Shown in pieces: positions 24,136 through 34,000 of a stretch of 64,000 bases of DNA. Source of the stretch: Sphingomonadaceae bacterium (GTDB lineage: Bacteria; Pseudomonadota; Alphaproteobacteria; Sphingomonadales; Sphingomonadaceae); assembly GCA_009926135.1 (NCBI GenBank), contig RFPL01000006.1, positions 115,782-179,781 on the forward strand. Reading direction: 5' to 3'. Position 1 is the first letter of the stretch; every line of letters starts with the position of its first letter. Below the pieces are notes generated by a model that was given only the letters and a program-made list of their open reading frames with translations, made no database searches and was not told the DNA's origin. The position numbers and the translations under genes are program-made.

Positions 24136-24876
24136 CTAGAAGGAAACCGAGAGGCTCCCGACGACACCCGCCTTGGAGATGTTGCGCGCACCCACCAGAA
24201 TATCCTTGTCCGTATCGACATAGCTGACGCCAAGCGACAGGTTGCGCCAAGTATATGTCGCCCCGACACTCCAGTCGGTGTATTTTTGTCCGAACGTCAG
24301 ATAGCTTCGTTCGAAGCTGTGGCCCACGTGTGCGCTCACCGAGAGCGGTGTTTGCGGGATTCCGGCGGAAAGGTCGCCGCTCACATAGAGACTGTCTTCC
24401 TTGCTGATCCCATCGAGAGACAGCGCCTGCTGCTTGGGCGCATAGATCACTCCGACCTTCCCGGTAACCGGGCCAAGCGTGTGCGAGAGCGAGCCATAGA
24501 CTTCGTAGAAGTCGGAAAACTGGAAGCTTGAATTGGGGTAATGGTAATAGGTTACACCGACATCGACCGTCGCTTGCCCGATGTTGCGCTTGTAGCCCGC
24601 AACCAAGTCAAGTTCGGTGCCGTTGTCAGCAATATAGTCGTCAATCGACGATCCCCACACCGAGCCGTAAAAGCCGGACTTGTGGGCGATTGTAACGGTA
24701 CCCTGAATCGCCGCTCTCTTGTTGGATTGAGAAATGCCGCGGAAGCGATAGTCGGTGATGACGGTAGCGCCCCCCGAAACCGTCACGTCGGAAGGAGCGT
24801 CGGCTTCTTCAGCGTGCGCTGACGTCGTCGCGATTGTTGCGATCGCAGCGGCGAACGCGAGGTTAAGTCTTCTCAT
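24136..24876 (-). CDS. TorF family putative porin (Gcw_chp)
   Basis: 246 residues from the ATG at 24876 (MRRLNLAFAAAIA), giving a signal peptide that ends near AHAEE. The mature part is an outer-membrane barrel with TDYRFRGISQSNKRAAIQG, the Gcw_chp/TIGR02001 signature, SVWGSSID and a terminal aromatic (SLSVSF). Family members are outer-membrane proteins of unknown substrate. The first ATG at 24882 is two codons earlier. The 280 bases upstream show no second gene. Confidence 0.85.
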   Translation of the reverse strand: MRRLNLAFAAAIATIATTSAHAEEADAPSDVTVSGGATVITDYRFRGISQSNKRAAIQGTVTIAHKSGFYGSVWGSSIDDYIADNGTELDLVAGYKRNIGQATVDVGVTYYHYPNSSFQFSDFYEVYGSLSHTLGPVTGKVGVIYAPKQQALSLDGISKEDSLYVSGDLSAGIPQTPLSVSAHVGHSFERSYLTFGQKYTDWSVGATYTWRNLSLGVSYVDTDKDILVGARNISKAGVVGSLSVSF

Positions 24877-25157
24877 GAACAAATTCCTTGTTGCCTAAAG
24901 AATTTGTTCCTCCTGCGTTTTCAGAAAAACGGCCCGTATTCGGGTTTAAGCCTTTCGCTTGACCGAATTGCCACACGATGCTGCGCCGCACAATAGGCTT
25001 GATTCGGCACGGATAGATTCTTGGATGGGTGTTGCGGGTTGGCCACAGGTTCGAGCGGCTTAGGACATGTTAGGGGTCGCGCGTCCTCGAAAAATTCGGC
25101 TTCCAAAACAATGCTCACCGACGTCCGGGCGGTGCTACGCCCGGACGTCGACTGCGA

Positions 25158-25430
25158 TCACTGCGGCCTGGCCCCGACACTCGCGGAGTCCGAAGGAGGG
25201 GGTGGAAGGATTTTGTCGCAGCCGCGCTTGTCTGGATTGGCGACACATTCAGCCCGTTTTCGTTCCGCCCGTATTTCCGCCCGGCGCTTCTGCCAGGCCA
25301 GCCGCCTTTCCTTTTGCTGCGGTGTTTCCGTCCGGAACCCAGGCGTGCCCGGTTTTTGCGCCATAGCGGGGGTTCCATTGATCTGTGGCACAAGCGATGC
25401 CAGTGCGCTTACATAGAGAGTCCATTTCAT
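25158..25430 (-). CDS. small secreted hypothetical protein
   Basis: 90 residues from 25430 (MKWTLYVSALASLVPQINGTPAMAQ), giving a plausible signal peptide. The mature part is Lys/Arg/Gln-rich with an ERRLAWQKRRAEIRAER helix and two Cys (ECVANPDKRGC) that may form a disulfide. No family recognised. It is upstream of nothing obvious on its own strand, so its status as a gene is moderately supported. Confidence 0.45.
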   Translation of the reverse strand: MKWTLYVSALASLVPQINGTPAMAQKPGTPGFRTETPQQKERRLAWQKRRAEIRAERKRAECVANPDKRGCDKILPPPPSDSASVGARPQ

Positions 25431-25525
25431 TCTTCGAGCCTTCATGATTTTGGGGTCGACGCGGCGGTGAAGAGCCGGCGCGCCGTTGATCGCGCACGCT
25501 TTCGCGGCGCGGCTTCGGTGTCAGC

Positions 25526-25891
25526 TTATGTCCGGGAGGCCGGCGGATGAAGAAGTGGCGCGACACCGACGCCGTGTAGAAATGTGCTGCGCATCGTCAA
25601 ATGCTTGGCTTCGGCACGGACAAATATAGGAAACATGATATCTGACGCCGCAAGCCCAATGTTCGAGTAGCAAAAGGCGGCGGCAATACAGCCCGCTCGC
25701 AACTTGCCGCATGGAATGGTCCCGTTTGGCGTTCTCAAAAATCCTTGGGCACAGTCGGAAAGTGCCGCCGGCGAAAGGGCTTGCGATTCCATCTGCGGAA
25801 CACACGGACCGCTGGCGTGAGCAATGCCGGCCAGCCCCAGTCCAAACACAATGCACAACGCCATGATCAGTCTGAAGAAAGACTTGGTCAT
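25526..25891 (-). CDS. small periplasmic hypothetical protein near merR
   Basis: 121 residues from 25891 (MTKSFFRLIMALCIVFGLGLAGIAHA), a clear signal peptide. The mature chain has four or more Cys (GPCVPQ, SDCAQG, PCGKLRAGC, AFCYSN) and ends in LLHPPASRT. No family recognised; similar small exported proteins accompany metal-efflux operons, as at 27792. It starts 33 bases after the MerR gene, so the two may share a transcript. Confidence 0.6.
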   Translation of the reverse strand: MTKSFFRLIMALCIVFGLGLAGIAHASGPCVPQMESQALSPAALSDCAQGFLRTPNGTIPCGKLRAGCIAAAFCYSNIGLAASDIMFPIFVRAEAKHLTMRSTFLHGVGVAPLLHPPASRT

Positions 25892-25923
25892 GATCGAATA
25901 TGTCGGCGTTATCACGCTCGTTG

Positions 25924-26334
25924 TCAATCTGACAGATGATGTGAGCCGCGTGGAGCAAGCGCTTCAACAACACGACATGAACCAACGGTGTCGGTTTCAC
26001 ACGCCGATACGAGCTCGTATAGTTCTTTCCTGAGCCGCTTAAGATCCGCGATCTTCGAATCGATCTCGGCTATCTTGACAGAGGCGATATTGTCGATTTG
26101 GCTGCAAGGTCGGTCTGGCTCATCCGCCAAGCGGAGCAGTTCGCGCACAGCATCAAGCCCGAAACCGAGATTGCGCGCGCGGCGGATAAACGACAATCGG
26201 CCCAAATGAGCGTTCCCATAGCTTCGGTAATTGGCAGACGTCCGGGCCGGTGGCGGCAACAGGCCGATCTTCTCATAGTAGCGCACCGTCTCGACCTTGG
26301 TCGCGGTTGCGCTTGCGAGTTCGCCGATCATCAT
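25924..26334 (-). CDS. MerR family metal-responsive regulator
   Basis: 136 residues from the ATG pair at 26334 (MMIGELASATATKVETVRYYEKIGLLPPP). The effector half has Cys at DRPCSQ and a C-x7-C pair (SACETDTVGSC), as in Cd/Pb/Zn-responsive members. Two bases separate it from the DUF3147 gene, and it presumably acts on the promoter at 26694-26724 controlling the divergent transporter and czc genes. The relic at 10928-11050 is a near copy of its first 40 residues. Confidence 0.88.
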   Translation of the reverse strand: MMIGELASATATKVETVRYYEKIGLLPPPARTSANYRSYGNAHLGRLSFIRRARNLGFGLDAVRELLRLADEPDRPCSQIDNIASVKIAEIDSKIADLKRLRKELYELVSACETDTVGSCRVVEALAPRGSHHLSD

Positions 26335-26336
26335 AT

Positions 26337-26687
26337 TCAAAGCCTCAGCCCAAGGCGCGGGCCAAAATGCGTCATCAGGGCATAAAGCACCATCGTCAAA
26401 AGGCATCCAGCGAGCAAAGTCGGCCAAAACCCGAAACCGCGTTTCAGCATCAACGGGATGAGCAGGAACATCGGCAAGGAAGGGATGACATACCAGAAGG
26501 TCGCGCTCACATGTGCCGCCATGCGCTCGGCATCGGCGGTATCGCGCCACAGCCAAATCATGCCAAGGATGGAAATCAGCGGCAGCGAGACGATGAGCGC
26601 CCCCAAACCAGGGCTACGCCTTGCAATTTCCGACACGGCGGCAACGATGATCCCGGAGAGGATCGCCTTGATTGCGATGTAGAGCAT
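26337..26687 (-). CDS. DUF3147 family small membrane protein
   Basis: 116 residues with four hydrophobic helices (MLYIAIKAILSGIIVAAVSEI, LGALIVSLPLISILGMIWLW, FWYVIPSLPMFLLIPLML, FGFWPTLLAGCLLTMVLYALM). DUF3147 proteins are uncharacterised inner-membrane proteins often found with cation transporter genes. It forms a two-gene unit with merR and starts only seven bases from the -35 of the divergent MerR-type promoter. Confidence 0.8.
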   Translation of the reverse strand: MLYIAIKAILSGIIVAAVSEIARRSPGLGALIVSLPLISILGMIWLWRDTADAERMAAHVSATFWYVIPSLPMFLLIPLMLKRGFGFWPTLLAGCLLTMVLYALMTHFGPRLGLRL

Positions 26688-26693
26688 AAGCGC

Positions 26694-26724
26694 TTGACCC
26701 TATAGTTGCTACAGGGTGTAGATA
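26694..26724 (+). promoter_or_regulatory. second MerR-type promoter/operator with 19-bp spacer
   Basis: TTGACC and TAGATA are separated by exactly 19 bases (CTATAGTTGCTACAGGGTG), matching the classic MerR-activated layout. It drives the plus-strand transporter at 26762 and probably czcCBA beyond it. Confidence 0.85.
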
Positions 26725-26761
26725 GCTGCCCGACTCGGAAGTTGTCGAGAAGGATTTGAGC

Positions 26762-27388
26762 GTGTCGGACGGTTGCTGCGAAAGCGCCTGCGGAAGCGAG
26801 ACGGCCAAGGCCGATCCGCGCTGGCGGCGCGTTCTATGGATCGCGCTGATCGTCAACGCGGCGATGTTCTTCGTCGAAATGATCGCGGGCGCGGCTGCCG
26901 ACAGCCGCGCGCTGCAAGCCGACGCGATCGATTTTCTGGGCGATGCGGCCAACTATGCGGTGAGCCTTGCGGTCGTCGGCATGACGCTGGCGTGGCGGGC
27001 GCGAGCGGCGCTGCTCAAATCGCTCTTCATGCTGGGATTTGCGGCTTGGGTGTTCGGCAGTGCGGTCCTGGCCTTCGTGAACGGGGCGTCGCCCGACCCC
27101 GCGACGATGGGCGCTGTCGGCCTGCTGGCGCTTGCCGTCAATGCCGGCGTGGCGCTGCTCCTGTTCCGCTACCGGACTGGCGACGCCAACATGCGCTCGG
27201 TGTGGATATGCTCGCGCAACGACGCCATCGGCAATGTCGCGGTGATGCTGGCCGCGCTGGGCGTGTTCGGCACGGGCAGCGCGCTTCCCGACCTGATTGT
27301 CGCCGCAATCATGGCGCTGCTCGCATTGACAGGCGGAGTGCAAGTGTTCCGGCAGGCGCGCGGCGAATTGCGGGTGGTGGCCGCATGA
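26762..27388 (+). CDS. short CDF-like cation transporter
   Basis: 208 residues from the GTG at 26762, spaced seven bases from AAGGA (a TTG at 26756 is too close to it). The N-terminus is Cys-rich (DGCCESACG). It has six helices with TM2 site LQADAIDFLGDAANY and TM5 site SRNDAIGNVAVM and, like its relative at 19977, no C-terminal domain. It is a likely divalent metal exporter under MerR control. Its stop overlaps the DUF3703 start (ATGA). Confidence 0.85.
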   Translation: MSDGCCESACGSETAKADPRWRRVLWIALIVNAAMFFVEMIAGAAADSRALQADAIDFLGDAANYAVSLAVVGMTLAWRARAALLKSLFMLGFAAWVFGSAVLAFVNGASPDPATMGAVGLLALAVNAGVALLLFRYRTGDANMRSVWICSRNDAIGNVAVMLAALGVFGTGSALPDLIVAAIMALLALTGGVQVFRQARGELRVVAA

Positions 27389-27747
27389 AGGAAACAGCAC
27401 AAACACTTGCCAACAGGCTGATCGCCCAGGAAATGGCTGCCTATCGCGCTGCCCGCGCGTCGAGCAACAACGCCGCCGCGTGGTCCGCGCTCGAACGCGC
27501 GCATATCGTCTCGCAGCCCTATTTGGGGCCGCACCTCGCCAATCACCGGGCCATGCTCGGTTTTGCGGTTGAACTGCGCGATTGGCGCGAAGCGATGGGG
27601 CAGCTTGTCCGACTGGCGCTCGCGCCACTTGGGGCGCTGACCGGGCGCATTCCGATTGGCAATACTGGGCGCTCGAATGTCAGTGCGTTGAAATCGATGC
27701 CGTTACCGGATGATCTGGCTCTTAAGCTTGGTGAGGTCGAAAAGTGA
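27385..27747 (+). CDS. DUF3703 family protein
   Basis: 120 residues, cytoplasmic. The core reads AWSALERAHIVSQPYLGPHL, then LAPLGALTGRIPIGNTGRSN, the DUF3703 signature. The family has no known function but recurs in metal-resistance operons. It overlaps the transporter gene upstream by four bases and the next small gene downstream, so it is part of the same operon. Confidence 0.85.
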   Translation: MKETAQTLANRLIAQEMAAYRAARASSNNAAAWSALERAHIVSQPYLGPHLANHRAMLGFAVELRDWREAMGQLVRLALAPLGALTGRIPIGNTGRSNVSALKSMPLPDDLALKLGEVEK

Positions 27748-27791
27748 ATGTTGCATTGCAAAAGTGGAAAGCAACCGCTAGTCGGCTCGAT

Positions 27792-28130
27792 ATGCGCTCG
27801 CGTTTGTTCGCCATTCTGGTAGCAATTGCGGTTCTCTGGTGTGGCACCGGTGGGCCGGCGCTGGCGTGTTCGCTCGAGGGGACGGCCAGTGTCCTAGTAG
27901 CCGCGGACGCAGCAGAACAGCTAACACCGATCAAGAAGGACGATACGGAACGTCGTTCGAACCCGTCCGGTCTGGCTGCCGCGCATCATCATTGCTGCAC
28001 GGCAGCATATGCGGTCGACGCGCCGTTTGAGGCCCTGTCTTGTTTGAAAGAGACGCCAGTCGCGCCGTCAAACTCCGCAGCGCTGACGTCTCTCGCACAA
28101 GCTCCTCCGGTCGAGCCGCCCGCCGCCTGA
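27792..28130 (+). CDS. small periplasmic protein preceding czcC
   Basis: 112 residues from the ATG at 27792, which gives a signal peptide (MRSRLFAILVAIAVLWCGTGGPALA); a GTG at 27744 overlapping the DUF3703 stop would add 16 residues. The mature part contains AAAHHHCCTAAY, a His/Cys cluster that could bind metal, and a Pro-rich tail. It may play a CzcI-like accessory role, but the family is not recognised. Confidence 0.65.
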   Translation: MRSRLFAILVAIAVLWCGTGGPALACSLEGTASVLVAADAAEQLTPIKKDDTERRSNPSGLAAAHHHCCTAAYAVDAPFEALSCLKETPVAPSNSAALTSLAQAPPVEPPAA

Positions 28131-28188
28131 ACCCGACCGCCCGTGCGGCGTGAAGCCGCGCGTCCGTTCCCGGTTCAGGAGAGTTTTC

Positions 28189-29403
28189 ATGATTTCCAGA
28201 TTGCGAGCGATGCTGCTCGCGGGCGCGTTCGCCGCCTGCGCGCAGCCAGCTCTAGCCGAGCAGATCGCGCTCGGTGACGCCATTGCCCAAGGCGTGCAGA
28301 CTTCGCCGCGCGTCGCACAGGCCAGGGCGCTCGCCGATGCCGCCGAAGCGCGCGCGCGGCAGGCAGGTGTATCGCCAAATCCCGAGATAAGTCTCCAAGT
28401 CGAGAATTTCGCCGGATCGGGGATGTTCCAGGGCTTCCGCAGCACCGAGGCGACGCTGGCGCTCAGCCAGCGGATCGAGCTCGGCGGGAAGCGCAGCGCG
28501 CGGCTCGGCGTCGCGCGGGCGGAGCGTGACTTCGCGTTCCTGGCCTACAAGGCGGCGCTGGCCGATCTCGAACGCCACATCCGCTTCGCCCATGCCGAGC
28601 TGCGCGCGGCGGAAGACCGGGCATTGCTGGCGCGCGAGAATGTCGGGGCCGCCGAGGAATTGGCGCGCACCGCGCGGATATTGGTCGATGCCGGACGCGA
28701 CCCGCCGCTGCGCCAGCTTCGCGCGGAATCGCTGCTCGCCGAGGCCGAGGCGGAGCAGGCGCGGACGTTCAGCGAACTCTTGACCGCGCGCCGGTTGCTC
28801 GCGAGCCTCATCGGCAGCGTCGATCCCGAGCTGACCGCGACCGCCAGCGAGGACGCCGCCCCTGCCGCGCTTCCCGCCGATGCGCCAACGCTCAACGAGC
28901 AACTTGCAGCGGCGGAACGCGAAGCAGCCCGTGCGCGGGTGCAACTCGCGCGTTCGGACGCAGTGCCGGACATCACCGCCAGCGGCGGGGTGCGGCGGTT
29001 CCGCGAAAGCGGCACTACCGCGCTGGTCGCCGGAATCTCGATCCCGCTTCCGATCCGCAACCGCAACCGCAACCGCGGCAATATCGAGGCGGCGGGCGCG
29101 GAGAGCAACGCCGCCGAATCGGCACTGCTGCTAGCGCGCGTCGAGGCCGGCCGCGCGCAATACGATGCGCGAATGCTGCTCAGCGCCGCAGAGGTGCGCT
29201 ATGAAGCGCTGGCGGGTCCGAGTTTGCAGCAGGCCGAGGAAGCGCTGCGGCTCGCGCGCATCGGCTACAACGCAGGCAAATTCTCGTTGATCGAACTGAT
29301 CGACGCGCAGACCGCGCTGACCACCGCCAAACTCAATCTCATCGAAGCGCGACTCGACCGCGCCCGTGCGCTCGCGGCGCTCATCCGCGCCAACGCGCAG
29401 TGA
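28189..29403 (+). CDS. czcC: CzcC-like outer-membrane channel of heavy-metal RND efflux
   Basis: 404 residues from the ATG at 28189 (AGGAG upstream) with signal peptide ending near ALAEQ. It has two TolC-type repeats of long alpha-helical, Ala/Glu-rich sequence; SLQVENFAGSG and LALSQRIELGGKRSARL are typical CzcC/CusC blocks, and GRAQYDARMLLSAAE occurs in the second repeat. It is the outer-membrane tunnel of the CzcCBA Co/Zn/Cd efflux complex. Its end overlaps the region upstream of czcB. Confidence 0.92.
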   Translation: MISRLRAMLLAGAFAACAQPALAEQIALGDAIAQGVQTSPRVAQARALADAAEARARQAGVSPNPEISLQVENFAGSGMFQGFRSTEATLALSQRIELGGKRSARLGVARAERDFAFLAYKAALADLERHIRFAHAELRAAEDRALLARENVGAAEELARTARILVDAGRDPPLRQLRAESLLAEAEAEQARTFSELLTARRLLASLIGSVDPELTATASEDAAPAALPADAPTLNEQLAAAEREAARARVQLARSDAVPDITASGGVRRFRESGTTALVAGISIPLPIRNRNRNRGNIEAAGAESNAAESALLLARVEAGRAQYDARMLLSAAEVRYEALAGPSLQQAEEALRLARIGYNAGKFSLIELIDAQTALTTAKLNLIEARLDRARALAALIRANAQ

Positions 29404-29414
29404 AGGATCGTCTC

Positions 29415-30593
29415 ATGGAAATGGAAATCAACAAAAACAAGCTCATCGCCGGTGCCGCGATTGCCGCGCTCGTTCTTGGGGGAGGCGGACTGATGCTTGG
29501 CCGCACCGTGTTTGCGCCCACCGCCGCAACCGCGCCGGTGGCAAACGAAGCGGCCGAAGGCAAGGAAGCAGGCCATGTCGAAGGGCTGGTCGAAATGGAC
29601 GCCAAGCGCGCCGAGGCCGCCGGCATCGTCACCGAAGTTACCCAGTCGGGAACCCTGGGGGCCGAAATTCTTGCCCAGGGCGTGGTCGCTGCGGCACCCG
29701 ATGGCGAAGCGGTGCTGACCGCGCGCGCCGACGGCGCAGTCGTGCGGATCACCAAGCGCCTCGGCGACTATGTCGGCCAAGGAGAATCGATCGCCACGCT
29801 GGAAAGCCGCGACGCCAGCACGATTTCCGCGGACCGAAGCGCTGCCGCCGCGAGGGTTGCACTGGCGCGTTCGACCTTTGCGCGCGAGAAACGGCTGTTC
29901 GAGGCGCGGGTAACCGCGCGGCAGGACTTCGAGGGCGCGCAAGCCGCACTGGCGGAAGCCGAAGCGGAATTGCGCCGCACCCAATCGGCGGCAAGCGCGG
30001 CACGGGTATCGGGCGACGGACGCACTTTGGCGGTGGTCAGTCTGGTCTCCGGGCGCATCACCAAGGCCGATGCCAAGCTCGGCGCCTACGTCTCCGCGGG
30101 AACCGAACTGTTCCGGGTGACGGACCCGCGCAAGATCCAGGTCAACGCTTCGGTGCTTCCGGCGGATGCCAGGAGGGTGCAACCGGGCGACCGTGCGGTG
30201 ATCGAACTGCTTGGCGGCGAAACCGTGGGGGCGACGGTTCGCTCGGCTACACCAAGCGTCGATAGCGAGACAAAGGCAGCGACGATCGTTCTCGTCCCCG
30301 ATGGCGTGGCTCAATTGACCCCCGGCCAGGGTTTGCGCGTGCGCATAACCCCGCGCGGAGCGGTTGCCGGAACCAGCATCAGTCTGCCCGAAGAAGCCGT
30401 GCAGTCGGTCGAAGGGCGAAACGTCGTTTTTGTGCGGACCGCCAAGGGATTCCAGGCGACCAACGTGACGATCGGCCAGCGCGGCGGGGGCCGGATCGAA
30501 GTGGTCGCGGGCCTGGAGCCCGGCCAGAGCGTCGCCACGCGCGGCGCGTTCCTCCTCAAAGCCGAACTCGGCAAGGGCGAAGCGGAGCATTGA
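29415..30593 (+). CDS. czcB: CzcB-like periplasmic adaptor of heavy-metal RND efflux
   Basis: 392 residues from the ATG at 29415 (AAGGA seven bases upstream); a GTG at 29400 is in frame. An N-terminal membrane anchor is followed by lipoyl-like segments (VLTARADGAVVRITKRLGDYV and later VVSLVSGRITKADAKLGAYV), a helical hairpin and beta-barrel domains ending with GLEPGQSVATRGAFLLKAEL. As the membrane-fusion subunit it links CzcA to CzcC. The long His-rich metal-binding N-terminus of some CzcB proteins is missing. Confidence 0.92.
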   Translation: MEMEINKNKLIAGAAIAALVLGGGGLMLGRTVFAPTAATAPVANEAAEGKEAGHVEGLVEMDAKRAEAAGIVTEVTQSGTLGAEILAQGVVAAAPDGEAVLTARADGAVVRITKRLGDYVGQGESIATLESRDASTISADRSAAAARVALARSTFAREKRLFEARVTARQDFEGAQAALAEAEAELRRTQSAASAARVSGDGRTLAVVSLVSGRITKADAKLGAYVSAGTELFRVTDPRKIQVNASVLPADARRVQPGDRAVIELLGGETVGATVRSATPSVDSETKAATIVLVPDGVAQLTPGQGLRVRITPRGAVAGTSISLPEEAVQSVEGRNVVFVRTAKGFQATNVTIGQRGGGRIEVVAGLEPGQSVATRGAFLLKAELGKGEAEH

Positions 30594-30595
30594 CC

Positions 30596-31009
30596 ATGGA
30601 CATCAGACACATTGCCTTCGCGATTGGCGCTTTCAGCCTCTCGGCTTGCGCGACCGTGGATCCATCGACCCTTGCAATCCCTGTAGCCGTCAGCCTGGAT
30701 GAGCACGCCGAGTTCAGCTCGCTTGCGGTGGTCAAGAAAGCTGACGGGGTTCAGGTATCGGGATGGGTCAAACCGAAGCGCCTTTTCGGCTCGGGGATGA
30801 TCCATGTCGAAGCCCTTTCAGGCGGCATCGCGGTGGCCGCCGCGGACGTGCCGTGGCGTTCCCGCAGTCACACCCGCCTGAGGCGGCATAGCTCCGCTTC
30901 CTACTTCCGAGCCAAGCTGCCTGTCGAGGCCCTGGCAGCGGATTCGATCCAGATTTCGCATGTCCAAAAGGACCATCTGCATCGTCCTTCGGAGGCTGGC
31001 ACGAAATGA
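30596..31009 (+). CDS. small lipoprotein inserted between czcB and czcA
   Basis: 137 residues from 30596 with a lipobox (FSLSACATV), so likely a periplasmic lipoprotein. The mature part has several beta-strand-like stretches (VKKADGVQVSGWVKPK) and no Cys beyond the lipid Cys. It follows czcB by two bases and overlaps the czcA start by four (ATGA), so it is translated with the efflux genes. No named family recognised; an accessory role at the periplasmic side is inferred. Confidence 0.7.
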   Translation: MDIRHIAFAIGAFSLSACATVDPSTLAIPVAVSLDEHAEFSSLAVVKKADGVQVSGWVKPKRLFGSGMIHVEALSGGIAVAAADVPWRSRSHTRLRRHSSASYFRAKLPVEALAADSIQISHVQKDHLHRPSEAGTK

Positions 31010-34000
31010 TCGAAAAACTTCTCGATGCCGCAATCCGCTTCCGCTGGGGCGTGGTTGTCGCCACATTGATCGTCGCGGCCTTCGGCGTGTTTCAGCTTCT
31101 GAAACTGCCGATCGACGCGGTGCCCGACATCACCAACAAGCAGGTGCAAATCAACACGGTCGATCCGGCACTCGGCCCGCTCGACATGGAGCGGCTCGTC
31201 ACCTTTCCGGTCGAAACCGCGATGGCCGGGATTCCCGGCCTGCAAAACACACGCTCGATTTCGCGCAACGGGTTCAGCCAGGTGACGGTCGTCTTCGAGG
31301 AGAATGTCGATATCTATTTCGCCCGCCAGCAGGTCGCGGAGCGGTTGACGCAAGCCAAGGACAGTCTGCCCGCCGGTGTCGAGCCCTCGATGGGGCCGGT
31401 CACCACCGGCCTCGGCGAAGTGCTGATGTATGTCGTCGATTTTGCCCCCTCGGGATCGAAAGCCGCGCCAAGGGTGGCGGGCAAGGCGGGGTTCCAGCCC
31501 GATGGCAGCTACCTGACCATCGCCGGCGAATTGCTCACCGACGATGTCGCCAAGCTCGGTTATCTGCGCACCGTTCAGGACTGGATGATCAGGCCCCAGC
31601 TCAAGACGGTCAAGGGCGTGGCGGGGATCGACAGCATCGGCGGGTACGAAAAGCAATTCGTCGTCGAACCCGATCTCGCCAAAATGGCGAGCTATGGCGT
31701 GTCCTTTTCCGAACTCGCCGATGCGCTCGAACGCGCCAATATCTCGGTGGGCGCCAACTTCATCCAACGTGGCGGCGAAGCGTTCCTCGTCCGCGCCGAC
31801 GGTCGCATCCGCACTATCGACGAAATCGGCCGGGCCGCAGTTGCGACCCGTGGAGGCATCCCGGTTGCCGTGCGCGATGTGGCCAAGGTCAGGGTTGGCG
31901 GCGATTTGCGCACCGGGGCGGCATCGAAGAGCGGCAAGGAAGTCGTTGTCGGCACAGCGCTGATGCTCGCAGGCGGCAACAGCCGCATCGTTGCCGACGC
32001 CGTCTCGACCAAACTCGAGGAGATCGGCAAGTCGCTCCCGCCGGGTATAGTCGTGACACCCGTGCTTAACCGCTCCACGCTCGTCAATTCGACGATCGCG
32101 ACGGTCGAGAAGAACCTCGTCGAAGGCGCGCTGCTGGTGATCGCGGTGCTGTTCTGGCTCCTCGGCAACATCCGCGCGGCGGTCATCGCCACGCTGGTCA
32201 TCCCGCTCTCGTTCCTGATGATGGGGACGGGCATGAACTGGACCGGAACGTCTGGCAATCTGATGAGTTTGGGCGCGCTCGATTTCGGATTGATCGTCGA
32301 CGGCTCGATCATCATCATCGAGAATTGCCTGAGACGGCTCGCGGAGCGTCAGCACCATGAAGATCGGTTGCTCAGCCTGAACGAACGGTTGCACGAGGTG
32401 TTCGAAGCCTCGCGCGAAATGGTCCGCCCGACGATCTTCGGCCAGGCGATCATTTTCCTCGTCTTTGCGCCCCTGCTCACCTTCACCGGGGTCGAGGGCA
32501 AGATGTTCTCGCCAATGGCGATCACCGTCATGCTGGCGCTGGCGGGCGCCTTCATCCTCTCGCTGACCTTCGTGCCGGCAATGGTCGCGCTGCTCATTCG
32601 CGGCAAGGTCGCCGAGAAGGAAGTGAAGGCCATCGCCTGGGCCAAGGACCGCTATGTGCCGCTGCTCGACAAGGCCGTCGCGCGGCCGTGGCCGTGGATC
32701 GGCGCGGGTGTCGGCGCGTTCGTTCTTGCCGGGCTGGTGTTCCTGATGCTCGGCCGCGAGTTCATCCCGCAGCTCAATGAAGGCAACCTCGCGATGCAGG
32801 GGCTGCGCATCCCTTCGACGTCGCTTGCGCAATCGAAAGCGCTCCAATTGCAGATCGAGAAGGCGGTTTCGTCAATGCCCGAAGTGCAGTTCGTCTTTTC
32901 AAAGACCGGCACGGCGGAGGTGGCGACCGACCCGATGCCGCCCAATGCCTCGGATTCGTTCATCATCCTGAAGCCCAAGGATCAATGGCCTGCGGGGGTG
33001 AAGACCAAAGAGGATGTGATCGCGCGATTGGAGCAGCGGCTGAAGTTCACGACCGGTAGCGTCTTCGAGATCAGTCAACCGATCCAGCTTCGCTTCAACG
33101 AGCTGATCGCGGGCGTGCGCGGCGACATCGCGATCAAGCTCTACGGGGACGACCTGACCCGGATGGGCGGAGTCGCCCAGCAGGTGGCGAGCGTGCTGCG
33201 GACGGTTCCCGGGGCGGCTGACGTCAAGGTCGAACAGACCGAAGGCTTCCCCACCCTCGACGTCCAGTTCGACCGCGATGCGATTGCCCGTTACGGCCTG
33301 TCGTTGAAGGACGTGACCGATACGGTGGCCGCCGCCCTCGGCGGGCGTGAGGCGGGGATCGTGTTCGAGGGCGACCGGCGCTTCGGCATCGTGGTCAGGC
33401 TGCCCAACGCCATCCGCGACGATCTGGACGCCGTTGCGGCGCTGCCGGTCATGCTGCCCAACGATGGCGACCGCGCATCCGTTCCGCTAGGGGCGGTGGC
33501 GCGGTTCACATTCTCGGAAGGGCTCAACCAGGTCAGCCGTGACAACGGCAAGCGCCGGGTTGTGGTCCAGGCCAACGTGCGCGGCAACGATCTCGGCAGC
33601 TTCATCGCCGAAGCACAATCGAAGGTTGCGGCCGAGGTCCAAATGCCGCCCGGCACCTTCATCGAATGGGGCGGGCAGTTCGAGAATCTTCAGGCTGCCT
33701 CGCGCCGCCTCAGCATCGTCATCCCGGTGGTGTTCGCGGCGATATTCGGCATCCTGTTCATGGCGCTCGGCGGGGTGCGGCCGGCCGTCTCGGTCTATTC
33801 GGCGATCCCGCTCGGCCTGGCCGGCGGGGTGTTCGGACTGCTGCTGACCGGATTGCCGTTCTCGGTATCGGCGGCGGTCGGGTTCATCGTGCTGGCGGGG
33901 GTCGGGGTGTTGAACGGCCTTGTCGTGATGACGGCGATCAACCAGCGGATCGAGGCGGGGCTATCCGTTGCCCAATCGGTCGTCGAAGGCTCGCTCGAAC

